A stretch of DNA of 64,000 nucleotides from Actinomadura rudentiformis (lineage in GTDB: Bacteria > Actinomycetota > Actinomycetes > Streptosporangiales > Streptosporangiaceae), in contig NZ_WBMT01000026.1 in the NCBI RefSeq assembly GCF_008923185.1, positions 1 through 64,000 of the forward strand. Direction: 5' to 3'. The translations under genes were made by a program, and so were the position numbers. Shown one piece after another: positions 15,299 to 25,100 of this stretch (its first letter is position 1; each line of letters opens with the position of its first letter). Under the pieces are notes generated by a model that worked only from the letters and a program-made list of their open reading frames with translations, made no database searches and was not told where the DNA came from.

Positions 15299-15867
15299 AA
15301 GGTGATGTCGACGCGCCGGTTCTTGGCCCGGCCGTCGGGGTGGTCGTTGTCGCCGATCTTGTTGGGCGCGACCGGTCTGGTCTCACCGAAGCCGGCTGCC
15401 TTGATGTCCACGTTCGCGCCGTTGAGCAGCCGTCGAAGCTCGGCCTTGACCGCCTCGGCCCGGCGGTGGGAGAGCGCGAGGTTGTAGTCAGGGGAGCCCG
15501 CCGCGTCGGTGTGCCCCGAGATCTGGACGATGCCGGTCGCGTCGCGCAGCCGGGGTGCCAGTTGCCCGATGCGGCGCATGGCCGCGGCGGTGAGCGCCGC
15601 CTCGTTGAAGTCGAACAGCACGTCGGACGAGATGCGCACGGTGACCTTCGCACCCTCGGTCTGCTCGTCCTCCAGCGGCTGGATCGACTCGGCGAGGCGC
15701 ACGTCGTGGACGGCCTCGCCCGCCTTGACGTCGAATGTGCCTTCGGCGGTCTTCACATCACGGATCGACTGTTGGAGGCCGGCCTGCGGCACGACAGGGT
15801 CGGCAGCGGCCACTCCGGGCACGGTGAGCAGGACGAGGACGGCGATGGTGGCTGCTGGTCGTCTCAT
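15286..15867 (-). CDS. Secreted OmpA-family protein
   Basis: The 193-residue protein has a Sec signal (RRPAATIAVLVLLTVPGVAAA) and an intact OmpA-like domain: VLFDFNEAALTAAA, VQISGHTDAAGSPDYN, LSHRRAEAVK, GFGETRPVAPN and the C-terminal GRAKNRRVDITFF. The Asp and Arg that grip diaminopimelate are present, so it should bind peptidoglycan non-covalently. Its ATG overlaps the stop of the preceding lipoprotein gene (ATGA), indicating translational coupling. With the two flanking genes it forms an envelope-associated operon. Confidence 0.9.
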   Translation of the reverse strand: MRRPAATIAVLVLLTVPGVAAADPVVPQAGLQQSIRDVKTAEGTFDVKAGEAVHDVRLAESIQPLEDEQTEGAKVTVRISSDVLFDFNEAALTAAAMRRIGQLAPRLRDATGIVQISGHTDAAGSPDYNLALSHRRAEAVKAELRRLLNGANVDIKAAGFGETRPVAPNKIGDNDHPDGRAKNRRVDITFFKR

Positions 15868-16388
15868 CGTTCGATCGGGACGTCTCGGAAGATGGGGAAC
15901 CTGCCGACCTGGACGTCGACCGCCTTCACGTTCTCGGGCGGAGCTGCGAAGGTGAAGGTGAGGGTGTTGGGAGCGTTGTTGTTGAGGTCGTCGTGGAGGC
16001 CCGGCCCGAGCTGGTTGCCGCCCGAGTCCTTGACGACGACGTAGCGCTTGAGGTTGACGGTGTCGAGCAGTGCGGCGTCCTGGGTCCCGTTCAGGCGGTA
16101 GAGCGTGGGGGAGCTGCCACCTGGGGGCACATGGGGTGTGAGGGAGACGACCAGGTGCGCGAGCCTGCCGCGGACGGCGAGGCTGGCGAGGCCAATGTCG
16201 ACCTTGCCCATGGTCGAGTCCGCGGTGGTCTTGACGATGAGCTTGCCGGGATCGACCGCCTTGGGGTCGGCCTTGCCCATCGGAGTGGCACCGGTCTTGT
16301 CCTCGCTTGGCAGCGAGCATCCGGTGAGCCCGCCGGTCAGTAGCGCCGTGGCCGCGGCGATCACGGCTGTGCGTTGTCTGAAACGCAT
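15864..16388 (-). CDS. Lipoprotein of unknown function
   Basis: The 174-residue product begins with a lipoprotein signal ending LLTGGLTGCS, so Cys in LTGC would be lipidated. The mature part contains VVSLTPHVPPGGSSPTLYRL, NLKRYVVVKDSGGNQLGPGL and FTFAAPPENVKAVDVQVGRFP, a beta-rich pattern like DUF4352-type or Ig-like extracytoplasmic domains; I do not recognise a family firmly. The ATG at 16388 is chosen because GGAG lies seven bases upstream and the signal sequence starts here. It leads the operon with the two OmpA genes, which suggests a joint envelope structure. Confidence 0.8.
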   Translation of the reverse strand: MRFRQRTAVIAAATALLTGGLTGCSLPSEDKTGATPMGKADPKAVDPGKLIVKTTADSTMGKVDIGLASLAVRGRLAHLVVSLTPHVPPGGSSPTLYRLNGTQDAALLDTVNLKRYVVVKDSGGNQLGPGLHDDLNNNAPNTLTFTFAAPPENVKAVDVQVGRFPIFRDVPIER

Positions 16389-16414
16389 GGGATCTCCGTT
16401 CGAGTCAGGGAGTT

Positions 16415-16428
16415 GTCGCATATGCAAA
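16415..16428. promoter_or_regulatory. Half-matching palindrome near the lipoprotein operon start
   Basis: GTCGCAT-ATGCAAA fits the nTnGCAn-nTGCnAn pattern of the two better sites (13169-13182, 16491-16504) and sits 27 bases upstream of the lipoprotein ATG. Confidence 0.35.
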
Positions 16429-16490
16429 CCAGGCTGTACATGGCACTATGGATCAGGAAGACCTGATTCGGTGCACTTGAAAAGCTAGTA

Positions 16491-16504
16491 TTTGCAATTG
16501 CGAA
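16491..16504. promoter_or_regulatory. Palindromic site in front of the XRE regulator
   Basis: TTTGCAATTGCGAA is a near-perfect inverted repeat, 16 bases before the GTG of the XRE gene, in an AT-rich patch; it looks like an autoregulatory operator. Confidence 0.55.
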
Positions 16505-16520
16505 TCGTCAAGGGGTTAAC

Positions 16521-17099
16521 GTGAGTTCGACCGAGGACGCCGTGGTCCGGAACCGCGCGTTGCAGACCGAGTGGTACGGGGAACCCCTGGGCGACCGGTT
16601 CCGGCGCCTGCTCGACCGTCTCGGCCTGTCCCAGTCCGGGCTGGCCGGCGTGCTGGGGTTGTCGGCGCCGATGTTGTCGCAGCTCATGTCCGGCCAGCGC
16701 GCGAAGATCAGCAATCCCGCGGTCATCAACCGGCTGCTCGCGGTCGAGGAGCTCGCCGCCGACCCGGGCCTCGATCAATGGCCGCCGGAGGAGGTGGCCG
16801 AACGGCTCCAGCGCATCCGTGCCGAGACGGCGACCACGACATCTCACGTCCGGCTCGCCGGGAGTGCCGGCTCGGAGAATGGTGGTGCCGGGCCCGAGGC
16901 CCCGGCGCGTACGAGGGAGGCGTCTCCCGTTCGGGCCCTTCAGGCACTGCTTCGGTCCGCCGCCTCGGCGGGGGAGATCGAAGAGGCGGCGGGGCTCATC
17001 GAGGTCAGCCATCCGGAGCTCGCCGAGATCCTCCGGGTGTACGGCAACGGCCGCACGGGCGACGCCGAGGCGCACTTCCAGCGCACCATCGGTAGTTAG
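16521..17099 (+). CDS. XRE-type helix-turn-helix regulator
   Basis: The 192-residue protein has a Cro/CI-type helix-turn-helix at about residues 24-60 (FRRLLDRLGLSQSGLAGVLG, then SAPMLSQLMSGQRAKISNP), then a variable acidic linker and a C-terminal helical part. The GTG start has AAGGGG seven bases upstream. It is divergent from the lipoprotein/OmpA operon, with two palindromes in the 132-nt gap, and a similar palindrome at the LCP/kinase promoter; it may co-ordinate these envelope genes (inference). Confidence 0.88.
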   Translation: MSSTEDAVVRNRALQTEWYGEPLGDRFRRLLDRLGLSQSGLAGVLGLSAPMLSQLMSGQRAKISNPAVINRLLAVEELAADPGLDQWPPEEVAERLQRIRAETATTTSHVRLAGSAGSENGGAGPEAPARTREASPVRALQALLRSAASAGEIEEAAGLIEVSHPELAEILRVYGNGRTGDAEAHFQRTIGS

Positions 17100-17536
17100 G
17101 GTGCCCTTATCTGCGCTCGGGCGCGCTTTCGCCATGGCATTTCGTGCTCGTCTCGATTCCGCACGGCCATAACCGCTGCGTAGCCATGACTCCCACGATG
17201 GGACCGTACAAACTCTGTGGTCAGGGTCACATGAGGGCGTGGCTGTTATGTATGTCACAGTGCCGGTCTGGTGGCGTAGGGTCGCTTCGCTAGAAGCGCA
17301 CACGAGGCGTCACCGTCTGCTTCGACGCCTGTCTCACCAGCTTGCCGCGGCCGGGGCGTGACGGCCGCGACGGCCGCGACCGGATCGGCTTCCGGCGGGG
17401 ACCGGGCGACCGGATCGGCTTCCCCAGCCGGGGCGGGGCTGTCAGGTGACGATCGGCGGCATGCGGCGGCATGGCGGCATGCGTGCGTCCGACCGTGGTA
17501 CGGGGACCCGATGACCCGAGCTCAGGAGATCGATCG
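17100..17536. other. Intergenic region upstream of the first sdh operon
   Basis: This 437-nt gap holds no convincing gene. It contains a direct repeat GCGACCGGATCGGCTTCC at 17376-17393 and 17406-17423, and an AT-richer stretch around 17180-17260 where the sdh promoter could lie. No palindrome like that of the second sdh operon is present. Confidence 0.55.
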
Positions 17537-18367
17537 ATGAGCACTGTGGAGGCGCCCGGCAAGGAGCGCGCCCAGATCAAGGAACGTACGCTCCGCAAGG
17601 ACAACTGGCGCATCTATCCGATCACCACATTTGTGATCTTTACTGCGTGGGTTGTGTACGCGACCATCCGGGCGTTCTGGGGGGCCGCCTTCTTCGTCCC
17701 GGAGTATCACTACCTCACGCCGTTCTACTCGCCGTGCGTGAACGAGATCTGCAACAACGTCACGGTCAACGGCCACACCGGGGACGCGGCGGAGTTCGGC
17801 ACGTTCCTGCCGGCCGAGACCAGGGGCTGGATCCCGTTCGCGGCGCTGTCGCTGCCGTTCCTGCTGCTGTTCCGGCTGACGTGCTACTACTACCGCAAGG
17901 CCTACTACCGCTCGTACTGGGCCTCGCCGCCCGCGTGCGCGGTGGCCGAGCCGCACAAGAAGTACAGCGGCGAACGCCGCTTCCCGCTGATCGGCCAGAA
18001 CCTGCACCGCTACTTCTGGATCGCCGCGGCCGTCATCTCGCTCATCAACACCTATGACGCGATCCTGGCGTTCCACGGCAAGGACGGCGGCTTCGGCATC
18101 GGCCTCGGCACGATCATCCTGTGGGTGAACGTCATCCTGCTGTGGCTGTACACGCTGTCCTGCCACTCCTGCCGCCACATCGTCGGAGGGCGGCTGAAGA
18201 ACTTCTCCAAGCACCCCGTCCGGTACTGGATGTGGGGCCAGGTCTCCAAGCTCAACCAGCAGCACGGCCGGTACGCGTTGATCACGCTCGGCTCGCTGGT
18301 CGTCGCCGACCTCTACGTCGCCTTGGTGGCCAGCGAGACGATCTCCGACCTGCGAATCTTCAACTAA
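17537..18367 (+). CDS. sdhC: Succinate dehydrogenase membrane subunit, Sdh1 type
   Basis: The 276-residue protein has about five membrane helices (for example WRIYPITTFVIFTAWVVYA, FAALSLPFLLLFRLT, FWIAAAVISLINTY, GTIILWVNVILLWLYTLSC, ITLGSLVVADLYVALV). It anchors the following SdhA and SdhB. The sequence CHSCRH at residues 209-214 lies at the end of a helix; in mycobacterial Sdh1 the anchor is reported to hold a Rieske-type 2Fe-2S cluster instead of haem, and this motif is a good candidate for such ligands (inference). The ATG has CAGGAG eight bases upstream. Twelve bases separate it from sdhA. Confidence 0.85.
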   Translation: MSTVEAPGKERAQIKERTLRKDNWRIYPITTFVIFTAWVVYATIRAFWGAAFFVPEYHYLTPFYSPCVNEICNNVTVNGHTGDAAEFGTFLPAETRGWIPFAALSLPFLLLFRLTCYYYRKAYYRSYWASPPACAVAEPHKKYSGERRFPLIGQNLHRYFWIAAAVISLINTYDAILAFHGKDGGFGIGLGTIILWVNVILLWLYTLSCHSCRHIVGGRLKNFSKHPVRYWMWGQVSKLNQQHGRYALITLGSLVVADLYVALVASETISDLRIFN

Positions 18368-18379
18368 GGAAGCCGGCTG

Positions 18380-20359
18380 ATGACTGAGATCGAGAGGCAC
18401 TCGTACGACGTCGTCGTCATCGGCGCGGGCGGCGCCGGGCTGCGCGCCGCCATCGAGTCCCGCCTCCAGGGCAAGAAGACGGCGATCATCTCCAAGTCGC
18501 TGTTCGGCAAGGCCCACACCGTGATGGCCGAGGGCGGCGCCGCCGCGGCGATGGGGAACGCCAACCCCAACGACAACTGGCAGGTGCACTTCCGCGACAC
18601 CATGCGCGGCGGCAAGTTCCTCAACAACTGGCGCATGGCCGAGCTCCACGCCAAGGAGGCCCCCGACCGGGTCTGGGAGCTCGAGCACTGGGGCGCGCTG
18701 TTCGACCGTACGAAGGACGGCAAGATCAGCCAGCGCAACTTCGGCGGGCACGAGTACCCGCGGCTGGCGCACGTCGGCGACCGCACCGGCCTGGAGCTGA
18801 TCCGCACCGCCCAGCAGAAGATCGTCGCCCTCCAGCAGGAGGACCACAAGGAGTTCGGCGACTACGACGCCCGCCTCAAGGTGTGGGCCGAGACCACGGT
18901 CACGCGCCTGCTCCTCGACGGCGACCGGATCGCCGGCGTGTTCGCCTACGTCCGCGAGACCGGCAAGTTCGTGATCTTCGAGGCCCCGGCGGTCGTGCTG
19001 GCCACCGGCGGCATCGGCAAGGCGTTCAAGGTCACGTCCAACTCCTGGGAGTACACCGGCGACGGCCACGCGCTCGCACTGCTCGCCGGCGGCACGCTGC
19101 TCAACATGGAGTTCGTGCAGTTCCACCCGACCGGCATGGTCTGGCCGCCGTCGGTGAAGGGCATCCTGGTCACCGAGTCGGTGCGCGGCGACCGCGGCAT
19201 CCTCAAGAACTCCGACGACAAGCGGTTCATGTTCGAGTACATCCCCGAGGTGTTCAAGGACAAGTACGCCACCACGCCGGAAGAGGCCGACCGCTGGTAC
19301 GACGACCCGGACAACAACCGGCGCCCGCCGGAGCTGCTGCCGCGCGACGAGGTCGCCCGCGCCATCAACTCCGAGGTCAAGGCCGGGCGCGGATCGCCGC
19401 ACGGCGGTGTCTTCCTGACCGTCGTCGGCCGCATGCCGGGCGGCGCCGAGGAGATCAGGCGCCGGCTGCCCGCGATGCACCACCAGTTCAAGGAGCTGGC
19501 CGACGTCGACATCACGCAGGAGGCGATGGAGGTCGGCCCGACCTGCCACTACGTGATGGGTGGTGTCGAGGTCGACCCCGACACCGGCGCCGCGCTCGTC
19601 CCCGGCCTCTTCGCCGCGGGCGAGTGCTCAGGCGGCATGCACGGCTCCAACCGCCTCGGCGGCAACTCGCTCACCGACCTGCTGGTCTTCGGCCGCCGCG
19701 CCGGGCTCGGCGCCGCGGAGTACGTGGACTCGCTCGGCGAGGGGCGCCCCGCCGTTCCCGAGGCCGAGGTCGAGTCGGCGACCACCGAGGCCCTCGCCCC
19801 GTTCGAGCGCAAGGGCGGGGAGAACCCGTACGCAGTGCATGCCGAGCTCCAGCAGACCATGAACGAGCTCGTCGGGATCATCCGCAAGCAGGAGGAGCTG
19901 GAGCAGGCCCTGGAGTCCCTCGACAAGCTCCGCGAGCGCGTGGCCAACGTCAGCGTGGAGCCGGTCGCGGTCAACGACGGCCGCGGCTACCACCCGGGCT
20001 GGCACCTCGCCCTCGACCTGCGCAACATGCTGCTGGTCTCCGAGGCGATCGCCAAGGCCGCGCTGGAACGCACGGAGTCGCGCGGCGGGCACACCCGCGA
20101 CGACCATCCGGGCATGTCGGCGGACTGGCGGAAGGTCAACCTCGTCTGCCGCCTCACCGGCGATCCCGGCAACCCGCGCGTGGAGCTCAAGCGCCAGCCG
20201 ATGGAGCCGATGCGCGAGGACCTGATCACCCTCTTCGAGACCGACGAGCTGAAGAAGTACCTCACCGCCGAGGAGCTGCCCGGCGCGGCCAAGGACACCG
20301 GCGGCGACGCGACCGGCAAGGGCGGCGACGCGACCGACACCGAGGAGACCGACGAATGA
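18380..20359 (+). CDS. sdhA: Succinate dehydrogenase/fumarate reductase flavoprotein
   Basis: The 659-residue subunit has the FAD-binding VVVIGAGGAGLRAAIES near its start, the AKAHTVMAEGG segment whose histidine carries covalent FAD, the active-site region FVQFHPTGMVWPPSVKGILV, and ECSGGMHGSNRLGGNSL near the cap. It oxidises succinate to fumarate at the cytoplasmic face. The last 20 or so residues are a Gly/Asp/Thr-rich repeat (GGDATGKGGDATDTEETDE) unlike most family members. Its stop overlaps the next start (ATGA). Confidence 0.95.
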   Translation: MTEIERHSYDVVVIGAGGAGLRAAIESRLQGKKTAIISKSLFGKAHTVMAEGGAAAAMGNANPNDNWQVHFRDTMRGGKFLNNWRMAELHAKEAPDRVWELEHWGALFDRTKDGKISQRNFGGHEYPRLAHVGDRTGLELIRTAQQKIVALQQEDHKEFGDYDARLKVWAETTVTRLLLDGDRIAGVFAYVRETGKFVIFEAPAVVLATGGIGKAFKVTSNSWEYTGDGHALALLAGGTLLNMEFVQFHPTGMVWPPSVKGILVTESVRGDRGILKNSDDKRFMFEYIPEVFKDKYATTPEEADRWYDDPDNNRRPPELLPRDEVARAINSEVKAGRGSPHGGVFLTVVGRMPGGAEEIRRRLPAMHHQFKELADVDITQEAMEVGPTCHYVMGGVEVDPDTGAALVPGLFAAGECSGGMHGSNRLGGNSLTDLLVFGRRAGLGAAEYVDSLGEGRPAVPEAEVESATTEALAPFERKGGENPYAVHAELQQTMNELVGIIRKQEELEQALESLDKLRERVANVSVEPVAVNDGRGYHPGWHLALDLRNMLLVSEAIAKAALERTESRGGHTRDDHPGMSADWRKVNLVCRLTGDPGNPRVELKRQPMEPMREDLITLFETDELKKYLTAEELPGAAKDTGGDATGKGGDATDTEETDE

Positions 20360-21126
20360 GCTACGAGGCCAAGTTCCGGGTGTGGCGCGGCGACGAGGGC
20401 GAAGGCGAGCTCAAGGACTACACCGTCGAGGTGAACGAGGGCGAGGTCGTCCTCGACATCATCCACCGCCTTCAGGCCACCCAGGCGCCGGACCTCGCCG
20501 TTCGCTGGAACTGCAAGGCCGGCAAGTGCGGCTCCTGCTCCGCCGAGATCAACGGCATGCCGCGCCTGCTGTGCATGACCCGGATGTCGACGTTCGAGCC
20601 GGACGAGACCATCACGGTCACCCCGGTGCGCACGTTCCCGGTGATCCGCGACCTGGTGACCGACGTGTCCTTCAACTACGAGAAGGCACGCCAGATCCCC
20701 TCGTTCGACCCGGGCGACACCAAGCCGGGCGAGTTCCGCATGCAGCAGGTGGACGTCGAGCGCTCGCAGGAGTTCCGCAAGTGCATCGAATGCTTCCTGT
20801 GCAACAACGTCTGCCACGTGATCCGTGACCACGAGGAGAACAAGCCCGACTTCGCGGGCCCGCGTTTCCTCATGCGGATCGCGGAGCTGGAGATGCACCC
20901 GGCCGACGCCGCCGACCGGCGGGAGATCGCCCAGGAGGACCACGGCCTCGGCTTCTGCAACATCACCAAGTGCTGCACCGAGGTCTGCCCCGAGCACATC
21001 AAGATCACCGACAACGCCCTGATCCCGCTGAAGGAACGGGTCGTCGGCCGCCGCTACGACCCCGTGGTCTGGCTCGGCTCCAAGCTCGGCATCGTCAAGA
21101 AGGGCCAGGACACCCCGTCCGCCTGA
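20356..21126 (+). CDS. sdhB: Succinate dehydrogenase iron-sulphur subunit (Sdh1 type)
   Basis: The 256-residue protein has the N-terminal 2Fe-2S motif CKAGKCGSCSAEING plus a later Cys, then CIECFLCNNVCH and CCTEVCPEHIK for the 4Fe-4S and 3Fe-4S clusters. It passes electrons from SdhA to the membrane subunit. Translation is coupled to sdhA by a 4-bp ATGA overlap. It ends the operon, followed by a hairpin. Confidence 0.95.
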   Translation: MSYEAKFRVWRGDEGEGELKDYTVEVNEGEVVLDIIHRLQATQAPDLAVRWNCKAGKCGSCSAEINGMPRLLCMTRMSTFEPDETITVTPVRTFPVIRDLVTDVSFNYEKARQIPSFDPGDTKPGEFRMQQVDVERSQEFRKCIECFLCNNVCHVIRDHEENKPDFAGPRFLMRIAELEMHPADAADRREIAQEDHGLGFCNITKCCTEVCPEHIKITDNALIPLKERVVGRRYDPVVWLGSKLGIVKKGQDTPSA

Positions 21127-21148
21127 CCGGGCCGCCCGAACACCGAAG

Positions 21149-21180
21149 GCCCCGGTGACCGCTCGTACGGTCGCCGGGGC
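21149..21180 (+). terminator. Terminator of the first sdh operon
   Basis: GCCCCGGTGACC pairs with GGTCGCCGGGGC (one G-U pair) 22 nt after the sdhB stop. Confidence 0.82.
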
Positions 21181-21224
21181 TTCGCACATCACAGCCTCGG
21201 CCGCCGGGATCCGCCGCGTGCTCG

Positions 21225-21644
21225 CTACTTGCCTGTCACGGCGCTGCGGTACGGGGCGAGGGCCTTCTCCACCGCTTCGAGTTCTTCAACTTCCGCCCAC
21301 AGCTCGTGCCACTCGTTGTACTCGGCCGGGTTGAAGGCGCGGTCGAACGTGCGGGCGGCCAGGCCCCGGAGCTCGGCGGTCACTTCGAAGGGTGACGCCT
21401 TGAGAAACTCGGCGACGTTCGGATCGGCCTCGGCGTCCGGCTTCGCGCCCTGGCGGAGCCCGACGAGGGCGGCCGCGGCCACAGCCTCCTGCATCTCGGG
21501 ATTCTCGACCTCGTCGGAGTCGATGGCGGTCGTCATCGCCTCACGGAGACGCTCGAGCAGGCCAGGGCCGTCGGCGTCCTCCAGTTCCCCGATCAGGTCC
21601 ATCGCGCCGTCGTTCTCGAAGGGGCCGATTCCCCAGGCGCCCAT
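21225..21644 (-). CDS. DUF4259-family protein
   Basis: The 139-residue protein opens with MGAWGIGPFENDGAMDLIGEL, the signature of DUF4259, and continues with an all-helical acidic body and a final NEWHELWAEVEELEAVEKAL helix. No biochemical role is known. It is 15 nt downstream of the Imm26-like gene and probably cotranscribed with the RHS toxin gene, which makes a second immunity or accessory role possible. I prefer the ATG 21644 over an upstream GTG. Confidence 0.8.
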   Translation of the reverse strand: MGAWGIGPFENDGAMDLIGELEDADGPGLLERLREAMTTAIDSDEVENPEMQEAVAAAALVGLRQGAKPDAEADPNVAEFLKASPFEVTAELRGLAARTFDRAFNPAEYNEWHELWAEVEELEAVEKALAPYRSAVTGK

Positions 21645-21659
21645 CGCCACCACCGCCCG

Positions 21660-22121
21660 TCAGTCGCTCATGAGCCGCGAGATCGTGTTCTCGACCAGAA
21701 CATACCCATAGAGGTCGTCGTCGGGGAGCGTTCGGGCCTCGTCCGCGGTCGCGCGCCGTTCGGATCGCACAACCGACGGATCGTGGTCGTCGTACTGCAC
21801 GACGTATGCGCGGCCACCCGGTGCGCCGCGCACGAAGGCGGTCGCCGCCCAGCGGTCCCGATCCCAGTTGTCCGCGACCCCGTGGACCGGCCATGTTCCC
21901 TCGACGAGGGCGGGGTCGCCGAACCGCAGTATCGCGATCGCCGCGTCCGGTGCCGGAATCTCCAGAACGGCGGGAGGGGACTCTGCCGGCGGCCCATCGA
22001 CGAACGGCCCGTAGAAGTACGCCACGGCAATGCCCCGCGGGCTGTACCGGCTGACCACGCCGAGAGCCTGGCCGCAGGACTTCGTCGGAAGGCCGAACAG
22101 AGTCCCCTCACGCACGTTCAT
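21660..22121 (-). CDS. Imm26-like immunity protein
   Basis: The 153-residue protein begins with REGTLFGLPTKSCGQALGVVSR, like the Imm26 family opening where a small beta-barrel sets in (G-x-x-F-x-x-P and G-x-G-x-V), and has AVAYFYGPF and GDPALVEGTWPV later. Imm26 members neutralise polymorphic-toxin C-termini. It starts eight bases after the stop of the giant RHS gene (TGA GTGAGTGA ATG), exactly where the cognate immunity gene is expected. Family assignment is from memory of sequence patterns and needs a profile search. Confidence 0.65.
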   Translation of the reverse strand: MNVREGTLFGLPTKSCGQALGVVSRYSPRGIAVAYFYGPFVDGPPAESPPAVLEIPAPDAAIAILRFGDPALVEGTWPVHGVADNWDRDRWAATAFVRGAPGGRAYVVQYDDHDPSVVRSERRATADEARTLPDDDLYGYVLVENTISRLMSD

Positions 22122-22129
22122 TCACTCAC

Positions 22130-25100
22130 TCACAGTTCACTCAGGAACTTCTGCGCCGCCGCGATATAGCGGGCGCGCTTCGGATTCTTCAGATCGATTG
22201 CGCTCTGCTTGGCGAGGATCGGCGAGTACCAGTTCTCCACCATCTCCTCCAGGCCACGCCTTACGTCCCGGTCGTCGGACCGGTACAGCACCCGGAACTT
22301 CAGATCCGGGTACGTCTTGGCGTGTTTGCGGGCTCGATCGGCGAGGTCGGTTGCCATTCCCGTTCGTACCACCACACCGCTCTCGGTGACCAGTGCGTAG
22401 ACGCCGCCCTTGGGTGTGCCGCAACCCGCTGGATTGGCATTGTGGACGAGGAGGTCGGCGTCTCCGGCGCGTACGTGGTAGGTGTGCGTGCCGCCGACCG
22501 TCAGGTTGTGGACGCGCTGTTGGACGAGCGTCTTCTCGACGGCCGTGACCTGGAGCCAAGTGCCGGCGGAGGTCCGCAGCCACATGCCGGGCTGGAGTTG
22601 CCCGGCGTCGACCCAGACGCCCCTGTCGGGGACCCAGAACGGGTGGCCGGCGGTGGCGACCAAGCTGGCCTGCTCGCCACCACGCTCACCGTCGTGCTCA
22701 CCGGCGGGACCGAACGTGATCTTGGCGAACTGCTTGATGCCCGCACTGGTGATGGTGTCCGTCACCGTCCGGGCCTGGCGACGGCCGTTCTCCACGTCGG
22801 TGGCCATGACCCGGTCGCCGCGCTTGACGTCCTCGATCCGCCGGTACGAGCCGTCGGCCATCAGGACCTGGGTGCCCGCCGGGAAACTGTTCGGGATCGG
22901 GCAGGACGGGGCGTCCGGCTGCTTGGCCGGTGGCGCGGGATCCTTGGCCGGTGGCGCCGGGTCCTTAGCCGGTGGCGCGGGATCCTTGGCCGGTGGCGCG
23001 GGATCCTTAGCCGGTGGTGTCGGGTCTTTCGCGGGGGGCGCGGGATCCTTGACCGGCGGTGCGGGATCCTTGGGCGGGTGCACCGGCGGCAGATCGTCGG
23101 CCCTGCGGCCGCCATCGGACGCGGTGTCGACCGCGTCGTAGATCTTCTTGCCCCATTTGCCGACCTTGGCCGCGCCCGCTCCCCAACCGAGGAACGGGAT
23201 CGCCGCCCCGGCCGACAGTGCGGCGTCGCCGCAGGCGCCCTCCCTGCCGGCGATGCATTCGCCGCCGTACCAGGCCGCGTTGACCAGGTCGAGGGCGTCG
23301 CCGACCACGGGCACGAAGCCCGCCACGTCGAGCACGGCGTGCCCGATGTTGGAGACCCAGTCGTACCAGCCATGGCCGTCGAGCTCGACGTTGGAGATCG
23401 GGTTGCCGCCGGCGAATGCGTAGCGGCTGCCCGTGAACGGATCGGTGCTCAGTTGGAGATCGTCCAGGGCACCGGCGTACATGTCGCGGGTCAGGAACCG
23501 GTTGAGCCCGGGGTCGTAGTTGCGGAACCCCATGTCGTACGTGCCCGACGCCTGGTCGAAGCGGTGACCGTTGAAGCGGTAGGAGTTGTAGGGCTCCTTA
23601 CCGGGATTCTGCGGGTCGGGCTTGTCCGCGCCGGTGAACCTGGTGTCGTCGTTCTTGCCGTACGCGGTGTATCCGTAGGTGACGCGGGTGTTGCCGTCCT
23701 CCTTGGTCAGCGCCTCAACGTCGCCCTTGGGGTGGTAGACGTAGTGCGAGATCTCCTGCTTGCCGTCGTCGGTCTTGATCTGGGTGAGCTTCTCGCCGAA
23801 CGGCGATGTCTGGTACCGCTTGACGATCTTTGAGGCGTCCTCCTCGGACAGCACGTCGTCGGACAGGCCGAGATAGTTCAGCACGGTCTTCTTGTCCGGT
23901 TGGCCGCCGCCGCTTGTGGCCTGCGTCGCGGTGCGGTCGAACGGGTCGTAGGAGAAGACCGTCTTGCGCGCGTTCGCCCCGGTGCCCACGGTGTTCTCGG
24001 CGACGCGGTCGAAGCCGTCGTACCGGTACTTCGTGGTCGTCTGGCCTTCGGATGTGACGGTGTCCAGCCGCCCGAGCGGGTCGTATTTGTGCGTGGAGGA
24101 GACGCCGTCCACGGTGGTCGAGACCAGCCGGTTGCGGTCGTACTCATGCTTGGTGACGGTCTCCCCGATCTTCTGTTCGAGGACGTTGTTGTTCGCGTCG
24201 TGGGTGTAGGTCTCGGTGACCGGCCTGTCGCCCGACTTGACGACCTTCTTGATGCGGTCCCGCGGGTCGTAGTCGAACGTGAAGGTGTTGTCGATGGTCG
24301 CCGAGTTGTCATCGGCGTTCATCACCTTGGCGACCTCCTTGGCGGGGTCGCCGTTCGGCGTGTAGTCGAAGGTGTGGTCGGCGACGGTCGGCCCGCCGTC
24401 CTTGCGCCGTTCGATCTGCCGGAGGAGGGAACCGTCGAGGAGGTAGGTGAAGTCGACGGCGTTCCCGTTGGGCTTGACCTGCCGGGCGATCGCGCCGGTG
24501 GCCGTGTAGGCGTAGGTGGTGACGTTCTTGTCGGTGTCGGAAGGAGACTTGGCGTTGGTCGCCTTGGCCAGCAGGTCGCGCTCGTCGTACTCGAACTGCG
24601 ACCAGACGTCGTCGTGCGTCCGGGTGAGAGTGTTGCCGTTCTCGTCGTAGGTGAACACCGTCGTGTTCCTGGTGGTGTCCCCGGCCTTCTCCTGGAGACG
24701 GGTGAGCCGGTCGAGCTCGTCGTAGTCCAGCGCATAGGTGCCGATGCGCGCGCCGGGAGACCTGTCGTCGACCTGGATCAGGTTGTTGTTGGCGTCATAG
24801 CGCTGGAAGAACTCCTTGCGCTCGTTGTCGACGTCCTCACTGTTGTCGCGGACGAGCTTCACGGCGTCCGCCACGGCCGTTCCGGTGGCCTTCCCAGACA
24901 GCGTGACCGCCGTCCCGCGACCTTCGTTGAACGGGAAGGCGCCGAGTGAGGTCCAGCCACCCGCACCGCGGGACTGGTCCAGCCGTTTGGTGGCCGAGCC
25001 GGCGGAGTGGCCGATGGTGTACGTGGCGTCCGTGGCGGCGCCGGCGACCTTCGGGTACCGGACGAAGACCTCGTACGTACCGGTCCGCGGGATGGTGAGC

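Noticed and set aside
17376..17423. 18-bp direct repeats upstream of the first sdh operon as regulator sites
   Set aside because: They are very GC-rich, have no dyad symmetry and no counterpart elsewhere, so I only note them in the intergenic description.
17522..19549. A 675-codon open frame on the minus strand
   Set aside because: Antisense to the sdhC-sdhA genes; no start context or motifs.
22911..23078. CRISPR-like regular DNA repeats
   Set aside because: The repeats are contiguous 21-bp coding units for a Pro/Lys/Asp linker, with no spacers.
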